Source: Chitinophaga pinensis (GTDB lineage: Bacteria; Bacteroidota; Bacteroidia; UKL13-3). Taken from it: a stretch of DNA of 64,000 nucleotides. Position numbers and translations under genes: made by a program. This document shows, piece after piece, positions 55,057-61,672 of the stretch. The notes beneath the pieces are model-generated. The model did no database searches. It was not told the origin of the DNA and saw only the letters and a list, made by a program, of their open reading frames with translations. The stretch is taken from positions 35,412 through 99,411 of the forward strand of contig CAMBSD010000011.1 of NCBI GenBank assembly GCA_945870425.1, read 5' to 3'. The first letter of the stretch is position 1; every line of letters starts with the position of its first letter.

Positions 55057-58000
55057 ATGAAAAAAACATCTATTCTTTTTTCGAAAGTTGCATTAGCACT
55101 TTTGTGTCTTGTAATGTTCAACCCGTTTTCATCCAAATCTCAAAACGGGCCTGCACCCAATATTTATAACAATGTTTTGGCTACCACCCCCTCTGGTTTG
55201 GGTAGCAATATTGTATATGGGGTTTATGCCTCGGGGAGCACTATATATGCGGCTACAGCTAATGGGTTGAGTATCTCTACAGATGGTGGAGCAACCTTTA
55301 CGAACAAAACCACTACGAATGGTTTGGGTAACAATTTTCTTTTTGGAGTTTTTGTCTCTGGTAGTGCGGTGTATGCGGCTACAAATGGAGGCTTGAGTAT
55401 CTCTACAAATGGTGGAGCAAACTTTACGAATAAAACCATGACGAATGGCTTGGGTAGCAATTCAGTAAATGGGGTTTATGTCTCGGGCAGCACTATATAT
55501 GCGGCTACAGCTAATGGGTTGAGTATCTCTACAGATGGTGGAGCCACTTTTACTAACAAAACCACCACCAATGGTTTGGGTAACAATTCTGTATATGGGG
55601 CTTATGCCTCGGGGAGCACGGTATATGTGGCTACACAAGTGGGTTTGAGCATCTCTACGGATGGTGGATCCAGTTTTACGAACAAAACCACAGCCAGTGG
55701 GTTGGGTGTAAATCAAGTTAAAGGGGTTTTTGCCTCGGGCAGCACTATATATGCAGCTACAACTGGAGGATTGAGTATCTCCACAAATGGTGGTACAAAC
55801 TTCACGAACAAAACCACTACGAATGGTTTGGGTAGCAATACTGTATGGGGGGTTTATGTCTCGGGCAGCACGGTATATGCGGCTACACAGGGAGGTTTGA
55901 GTATCTCCACAAATGGGGGAGCCAGCTTTACGAATAAAACCACCACCAATGGTTTGGGTAGCAATAGTGTGCTAGGGGTTTATGCCTCAGGCAGTACGGT
56001 GTATGCGTGTTCAGCAAGTAGTGGATTTAATATATCCACGAATGGTGGAACAAGCTTTTTAAATACTCTAGTCAACCAGCCAACCGGTTCAGGTTTGGGT
56101 GATAATTTTTTATTTGGGGTTTATGTCTCGGGCAGCACGGTATATGCGGCTACACAGGGAGGTTTGAGTATCTCCACAAATGGGGGAGCCAGCTTTACGA
56201 ACAAAACCACTACAAATGGTTTGGGTAGCAATACAGTAAATGGGGTTTATGTCTCGGGCAGCACGGTATATGCGCCTACATATGGAGGTTTGAGTATCTC
56301 CACAGATGGTGGTGCAAGCTTTACGAACAAAACCACTGCCACTGGTTTGGGTAGCAATACTGTATGGGGGGGGATTTATGTCTCTGGAAGCACGGTATAT
56401 GCGGCTACACTGGGAGGATTGAGTATATCCACAGATGGGGGTGCCAGCTTTACGAACAAAACCACAGCGAATGGTTTGGGTAACAATAATGTAATTTGTG
56501 TTTATGTCTCTGGAAGCACGGTATATGCGGCTACACAGGGAGGTTTGAGTATCTCCACAGATGGTGGAGCAAGCTTTACGAACAAAACCACTGCCAATGG
56601 TTTGGGTAACAATTTTGTAAGATGGGTTTATGTCTCAGGCAGTACGGTATATGCGGCTACAAATGGAGGCTTGAGTATATCCACAGATGGTGGCGCAAGC
56701 TTTACGAACAAAACCACTGCCAATGGTTTGGGTAACAATACTGTAAGAGTTCTTTATGTCTCGGGCAACATGATATATGCGGCTACAATAGGAGGATTGA
56801 GTATATCCACAAATGGGGGTGCAACATTTACAAACAAAACCACTACAAATGGTTTGGGTAGCAATAATGTAACTGCTGTTTACAACTTGGGAAATACAGT
56901 CTATGCGGCTACAGATAAAGGATTTTCGTATGGCTCCTGTACCCCCACAAGCTCTACCCAAACAGTCAGTGCTTGCGGCAGTTATTTATGGAATGGCACA
57001 ACATACACCGCATCTAATAATACTGCCACATGGCTAACCACCAATGCGGCCGGCTGCGATAGTACGGTAACGTTGAATTTAACCATCAAAAATGCAACAT
57101 CATCTTCAGAAACACAATCGGCTTGCGGCAGTTATTTATGGAATGGAACTACTTATACAACAAGTGGTGCAAAAACATTTACAACCACCAATGCAGCAGG
57201 ATGCGATAGTGTAGTAACCTTGAATTTGACGATTAATAATGCAACATCATCTTCAGAAACACAAACGGCATGTGGCAGTTATTTATGGAATGGAACTACA
57301 TACACAACAAGTGGAGTAAAAACATTTACAACTACCAATGCAGCAGGATGTGACAGTGTGGTGACGTTGAATTTAACGATCAATACTGCAACATCATCTT
57401 CAGTAACACAAACGGCATGTGGCAGCTATTTATGGAATGGGACAACCTACACTTCATCAGGAACATACACATTCAATACCACGAATGCAGCAGGATGTGA
57501 TAGTACGGTAACGTTGAATTTGACGATTAATAATGCAACATCATCTTCAGAAACACAATCGGCTTGCGGCAGTTATTTATGGAATGGAACTACTTATACA
57601 ACAAGTGGTGCAAAAACATTTACAACCACCAATGCAGCAGGATGTGATTCAGTAGTGACTTTAAATTTAACAATTAAATCACCAACGAGTTCAACAGATA
57701 GTATCACTATCAATTCGAGCCAATTACCTTATTCTTGGAATGGATTAACCTTTAATGCTGCTGGAACACAAACAGCCCATTTAACCAATGCTGCGGGTTG
57801 CGACAGTGCTGCTACCCTAACCTTAAGTGTAACGGCAAGTACAGTTGCGTTTCATTTAAAAGCCATGTTGCAAGGACTATATTTGGGTAATGGAAAAATG
57901 ATAGCAGCACCATTTGGAGCAAATGGTGTAAGCCCAATGAATATTGCTGATACCATAACAGTTGAATTGAGAGCCAGTGCAAGTCCATTCAACGTCATAC

Positions 58001-58413
58001 ACACGATTAAAGGTCTTTTAGATACCGCAGGAAATGCCAACATTACTTTCCCAGGTTCAGTTAATGGAAATAGTTATTATGTGGTAGTAGGCCATAGAAA
58101 CTCAATAGCTACTTGGACTGCCAATCCAATTGCCTTCAACGGAAATACTAATTATGACTTTACAAACGCAATAACAAAAGCTTTGGGAAGCAATATGGCA
58201 GAAGATGGTGGTGTATTCATGTTGTTAAGCGGAGATGTTAACCAAGATGGTTCGGTTGATTTTAGTGACTATCCAGATTTAGACATTAGCAGCAACAATG
58301 GAGATTTGGGCTATTATGTAACAGACTTAAATGGAGATGCTTCTGTTGACTTTAATGATTATCCGATTTTGGATATCAATAGCAACTTGGGTGTGCTTGT
58401 GGTTACCCCATAA
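55057..58413 (+). CDS. large repeat-rich surface protein with beta-propeller and dockerin-like tail
   Basis: 1118 residues. A signal peptide (LLCLVMFNPFSSKSQ) is followed by 14 repeats of 42 residues (residues 47-628), each with GLGxNxV, YxSGSTVYAAT, GGLSIST and GGASFTNKTT, the strands of a propeller blade. Five clear plus one degenerate 49-residue repeats follow (ACGSYLWNGTTY...NAAGCDSVVTLNLTI). Then comes a C-terminal module ending in two EF-hand-like loops, DVNQDGSVDFSD and DLNGDASVDFND, resembling dockerin. It is predicted to be exported and displayed; the tail is common in Sphingobacteriales-type surface proteins. Catalysis is not expected. Confidence 0.85.
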   Translation: MKKTSILFSKVALALLCLVMFNPFSSKSQNGPAPNIYNNVLATTPSGLGSNIVYGVYASGSTIYAATANGLSISTDGGATFTNKTTTNGLGNNFLFGVFVSGSAVYAATNGGLSISTNGGANFTNKTMTNGLGSNSVNGVYVSGSTIYAATANGLSISTDGGATFTNKTTTNGLGNNSVYGAYASGSTVYVATQVGLSISTDGGSSFTNKTTASGLGVNQVKGVFASGSTIYAATTGGLSISTNGGTNFTNKTTTNGLGSNTVWGVYVSGSTVYAATQGGLSISTNGGASFTNKTTTNGLGSNSVLGVYASGSTVYACSASSGFNISTNGGTSFLNTLVNQPTGSGLGDNFLFGVYVSGSTVYAATQGGLSISTNGGASFTNKTTTNGLGSNTVNGVYVSGSTVYAPTYGGLSISTDGGASFTNKTTATGLGSNTVWGGIYVSGSTVYAATLGGLSISTDGGASFTNKTTANGLGNNNVICVYVSGSTVYAATQGGLSISTDGGASFTNKTTANGLGNNFVRWVYVSGSTVYAATNGGLSISTDGGASFTNKTTANGLGNNTVRVLYVSGNMIYAATIGGLSISTNGGATFTNKTTTNGLGSNNVTAVYNLGNTVYAATDKGFSYGSCTPTSSTQTVSACGSYLWNGTTYTASNNTATWLTTNAAGCDSTVTLNLTIKNATSSSETQSACGSYLWNGTTYTTSGAKTFTTTNAAGCDSVVTLNLTINNATSSSETQTACGSYLWNGTTYTTSGVKTFTTTNAAGCDSVVTLNLTINTATSSSVTQTACGSYLWNGTTYTSSGTYTFNTTNAAGCDSTVTLNLTINNATSSSETQSACGSYLWNGTTYTTSGAKTFTTTNAAGCDSVVTLNLTIKSPTSSTDSITINSSQLPYSWNGLTFNAAGTQTAHLTNAAGCDSAATLTLSVTASTVAFHLKAMLQGLYLGNGKMIAAPFGANGVSPMNIADTITVELRASASPFNVIHTIKGLLDTAGNANITFPGSVNGNSYYVVVGHRNSIATWTANPIAFNGNTNYDFTNAITKALGSNMAEDGGVFMLLSGDVNQDGSVDFSDYPDLDISSNNGDLGYYVTDLNGDASVDFNDYPILDINSNLGVLVVTP
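55195..56940 (+). repeat. 14 tandem 126-bp repeats coding propeller blades
   Basis: Thirteen full units and one shorter closing unit (GLGSNNVTAVYNLGNT...GFSYGSC). Units 7 and 14 are the divergent ones; unit 7 carries a five-residue insertion, and unit 10 one extra codon. The even division at unit 7 suggests two seven-bladed propellers. Confidence 0.85.
56941..57840 (+). repeat. six tandem ~147-bp repeats of the ACGSYLWNGTTY type
   Basis: Units begin at about 56971, 57121, 57268, 57415, 57562 and a degenerate one near 57718. Units two and five, three repeats (441 bp) apart, are almost identical, which points to recent unequal exchange. Confidence 0.85.
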
Positions 58414-58457
58414 ACGATTTGACAAAAAAGCTTGATTTATAATTGTTTTAATTGTTG

Positions 58458-58487
58458 GGGGCGCGATGTATCGCGCCCCTTTTTTTG
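58458..58487 (+). terminator. strong Rho-independent terminator
   Basis: GGGGCGCGAT (58458-58467) pairs with ATCGCGCCCC (58470-58479), a ten-base GC-rich stem with a tiny loop, followed by eight T residues. It ends the repeat-protein transcript. Confidence 0.92.
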
Positions 58488-58499
58488 TTTTGACCAAAC

Positions 58500-59030
58500 A
58501 TGGTTTCCACACCAATCTTAATGCATATGAACCTCTCGTGATGTTATACCACGCATGTCGAATAAGAAATAAAAAGGATTAAATTCCCGATTTACTTGTT
58601 GGTCGGAGATACAAAAAGGGACAAGCGACTATTGCGAATCTTTATTAGCTCTTTTTTATGATTTAGCATGAATGAATTACCCTCTACAGTTTTGTGCTTT
58701 TGGTGATTTGGAGAAACCCAATTTTAACAAATACAATTAATCACTATATTTGACCCTATATTTGTTATTATTAGTAGTGCGACTTATATTTTTTAGTCAT
58801 ACTTGTGGCTAATAATTGTTTTCGCAATGAATTATTTGTTAATTAAATAATTAATAATTTGACTATTAGTATTTTTAGACACAACAAGCGTAAATACTGA
58901 TAGTGCAGCAAAAACGGTAAACCAAATATGCTGAATAATAACAGAATGAAAAAAACATTATTTCAAGGCTTGTTTCGCCTTTCTTTTATTGGCCTTTCTG
59001 GGGGCTCCTTTTCTTTGCATGCGGCACGGG
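58500..59030 (+). repeat. duplicated promoter/5'-end block, copy 1 (relic)
   Basis: This stretch resembles 61058-61770 in several places: TGGTTTCCACACCAATCTT vs TGGTTTCCGCACCAATCTT; the run starting 58557 TGTCGAATAAGAAATAAAAAGG vs 61367 TGTCGAATAAAAGATAAAAAGG (given as the first few shared bases), and GTTGGTCGGAGATAC vs GTTGGCCGGAGACAC. It then runs into matching signal-peptide codons. No intact gene is expressed from copy 1. The 500-bp gap also holds AT-rich sequence without RNA genes. Confidence 0.7.
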
Positions 59031-59146
59031 TACAATGCCTTACTGCCGGTGCTATTTGGATAGGACCCAGCTCCTCAGCAGGTAATCAATGGTTTTCTGC
59101 AACCCTTTTTAAATTATTCAGTAGTTTCATTAAGTATACAGTTTGA
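58946..59146 (+). pseudogene. truncated 5' relic of a surface-protein gene
   Basis: The codons from ATG 58946 give MKKTLFQGLFRLSFIGLSGG, closely matching MKQKLQQGFFRLSFFVLLCG at 61673, including the FSLHAAR/FSLQVAK cleavage region and QC after it. Thereafter the frame runs only about 35 codons to a stop, ending with an SSAGNQWFS segment that is typical of adhesin domains. It is the remnant of a duplicated first exon-like 5' end whose body is lost. An earlier ATG at 58928 belongs to no signal. Confidence 0.75.
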
Positions 59147-59226
59147 GTAGTTGCTTTAATTGAGATGGAATCCCAAATAAATAGTTATATGAGATTAAGC
59201 TTTTAAGGGTTGTTTATTGCCGAAAA

Positions 59227-60987
59227 ATGAATTTAGAAACAACCTTATCTTTTAAATATACATTCAGTAAAGCCTTAAAGGGGTTGTTTCTTGTTATATA
59301 CTTTTTTTTAAATACGCTAACATACGCGCAACTTAACAATCAACATACAATATCTGATGCTGAAATAAAAAAATATCTGGGTATTTCAACTTTTGATTCC
59401 TTATTAAAGCAAACTGATTATGAAAGAGAAGTACTCGTTTTTAATTCTAATTCACAAATAAATTTCCACCATGATGTAAAGGGTTTTGTATTCCTTTCAA
59501 AAAAAATAAAGCAATATGCATTAGCACATCATAATCAAAATCTTCTTATTCAATTTGAGTGCATAGAAATTTATTTCAATACAGAAAATAACACCAAAGG
59601 ATCTCTTGACAGACTCTTGAAACTAAATCAAGATGCAATAGATCATAAAAACGAATGGGGGGCCATCATTACCCAATATTTAATCGCCTTAAATTACCTG
59701 AGTGTTCAAGAAAATTTTCCAAAAGGGTTTCTACTTTTGGCTGAGACGCTTGAGAAAATAGAAAGTGACAAGTCAAGAAATTACTTCATTAGAAACCTGC
59801 TCTTATTAAATATCGAAGGGTATCACTATATGATGGGGGATTATCGAAGTGCGCTTGCTTTTGGGAGGAAAATAAATAAAACTTCAATAAATACTGCTCA
59901 TATTACCAATGCCAATTTGATGGGGGTTATTTATCGTAATCTCAACCAATTAGATTCTTCTAATTATTTCTTTAATCAAGAGCTGCAGTATGGGTTGGAC
60001 AAAAAAGATTCAGCACTAATTGTGTTGAGTTCTGGTAACTTAGGTGAAAACTATTATTTACAAAAAAAATATGATGCCGCTTTACCTTTATTAGTTATGG
60101 ATGCAAAATACCATTATTCTTATGGTTTTTGGGGAAGTGCATCCAATGCTTATTTATTAATAGCTGATATTTATATTTCAAAAGGTGATTTAACTAATGC
60201 TGCCTCTTTTTTGCAAATGGGTCAACAGTGTGTAATCAAAATAAAGGATCACCCAACTATTGAACTTTACAAACGACACAAACTTTTGTATGAAACACTA
60301 ACTAAATATTACATCGCTAAATCTAACTCCCATTTTGCATCATTATACTTTGATTCTGCTAAATCAGCAACTGACACTATTGCCAGTATGCGAGGAGGTA
60401 TGACTGTTTTGAAAACGGATGGCGTTTTTAGGCTTCAAAAAAGTGAGATACAAAAATTAAAGTTAGAAAACGATTTGAATAAATCTAGAATAAACCAACT
60501 TATTTTAGGAGTGGTGTTTGTTATTTTAACCTTGTTTGGCGCATTTGGGTTTATTCAATACCGTGCTAAAATTAATTTACGTCACGCAAGGCTCCAATTT
60601 GATAAAGAAAAGGTTGAAGAAGATCTGGTATCTGCTCGTGCCGATTTAGCGAAATATTTAAAAGCCATAATACCCAAAGAACCAATTGAAAATGAAGTTA
60701 ATTGGAAAGATGCTTGTATTATCACACCCGAACATTGGCATGAGTTTAAAGCTCTTTTCGACCAATCCTACCCAGGCTATTTTGATAGATTAGGTAAAAA
60801 AATTAACAATCTTACTGAAGGTGAAGCACGTTTAATGTGTTTATTGAAACTTAATTTAACGGATGTTGATATGGGTAATATATTGGGAGTTAGTAAAAAC
60901 TCTGTCCAACAAACACGTAGCAGATTGAAAAAGAAGATAAATATTCAAACAATTGAACACCTACATGAATTGGCCCAATCAATTTAG
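59227..60987 (+). CDS. transmembrane TPR-HTH regulator, paralogue of 52974-54854 layout
   Basis: 586 residues. A signal or anchor helix (GLFLVIYFFLNTLTYAQ) precedes TPR-like helices (about residues 100-400), one transmembrane helix (about 422-445), a charged helix and a LuxR-type HTH (about 529-571; LTEGEARLMCLLKLNLTDVDMGNILGVSKNSV). The FxxxFxxxYPGYFxxLxxxxxxLTExE layout before the HTH matches the other regulator, but sequences have diverged. It lies between the relic and the second giant surface-protein gene, so it may control one of them. Confidence 0.8.
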   Translation: MNLETTLSFKYTFSKALKGLFLVIYFFLNTLTYAQLNNQHTISDAEIKKYLGISTFDSLLKQTDYEREVLVFNSNSQINFHHDVKGFVFLSKKIKQYALAHHNQNLLIQFECIEIYFNTENNTKGSLDRLLKLNQDAIDHKNEWGAIITQYLIALNYLSVQENFPKGFLLLAETLEKIESDKSRNYFIRNLLLLNIEGYHYMMGDYRSALAFGRKINKTSINTAHITNANLMGVIYRNLNQLDSSNYFFNQELQYGLDKKDSALIVLSSGNLGENYYLQKKYDAALPLLVMDAKYHYSYGFWGSASNAYLLIADIYISKGDLTNAASFLQMGQQCVIKIKDHPTIELYKRHKLLYETLTKYYIAKSNSHFASLYFDSAKSATDTIASMRGGMTVLKTDGVFRLQKSEIQKLKLENDLNKSRINQLILGVVFVILTLFGAFGFIQYRAKINLRHARLQFDKEKVEEDLVSARADLAKYLKAIIPKEPIENEVNWKDACIITPEHWHEFKALFDQSYPGYFDRLGKKINNLTEGEARLMCLLKLNLTDVDMGNILGVSKNSVQQTRSRLKKKINIQTIEHLHELAQSI

Positions 60988-61057
60988 CATTTGATAAACT
61001 ACCACCACCTTACTGCCACTTAAAAGCATCTTCTTATAATTTGAAATTGTCGTCCAT

Positions 61058-61672
61058 TGGTTTCCGCACCAATCTTTTTCGATACATCCATATTGAAACG
61101 AATATTCGAAGGGGCGAATCAATATTCGCCCAATAAAAAATCCAGTTCGATAATTTTTCTGACCATGTTTTTTGGAGACATAAAGCAAGGAAAGCCATAT
61201 TCAATCGATAAAGACGCAGCAGTTGTTACAAAATTTTATTGTCTAATAATGAGCAGCTTGCGAATTGTCAGCGCTTTGTCAGCGAGCTGAAAGTAAATTG
61301 TCAGCGAATTGTCAGCGCTAAAAAGCCAGTTTTTCTAGCTTCTCAATTTGTTATTGGAGCGCTTGTCGAATAAAAGATAAAAAGGTTTTGAGTCCTAATT
61401 TGCTAGTTGGCCGGAGACACTATAAATGACAAGTGATTGGGGCGATTATTGATTCTACTTTTTTAATAGATGAATGGTGTTAATTAGCACCCTTAGTCCC
61501 GTGCTTTTAGACATTTATTGACGCCTAATTCCGAAAGTCTTGGTAAACCAAGCACATGTTATCCCTAATTATAGTTATTTGGCTTGTATCATTTCAGTTT
61601 AGCATTGATGTAAAATTTGAGCACAAATTATTTTGTAAAACATTTACATACACATATAGAACCAACAACGAT
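61058..61672 (+). repeat. duplicated promoter/5'-end block, copy 2, upstream of giant surface protein
   Basis: Homologous to 58500-58945, but with about 250 extra bases (roughly 61090-61350) holding the TTGTCAGCG array at 61263. It lies directly upstream of the second giant gene and probably holds its promoter, though no clear TTG/TAnnTTTG pair is identified. No coding frame is convincing in this 685-bp spacer (60988-61672). Confidence 0.65.
61263..61317 (+). repeat. 11-bp-period TTGTCAGCG array
   Basis: TTGTCAGCG starts at 61265, 61276, 61298 and 61309, spacings of 11, 22 and 11 bases, so all lie on the same face of the helix; the middle 11-mer unit (61285-61295) is degenerate. This looks like an operator for cooperative binding or a microsatellite-like array. 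Confidence 0.7.

Noticed and set aside
55195..56940. CRISPR-like reading of the regularly spaced repeats
   Set aside because: The repeats keep frame, encode a propeller pattern and have no unique spacers.
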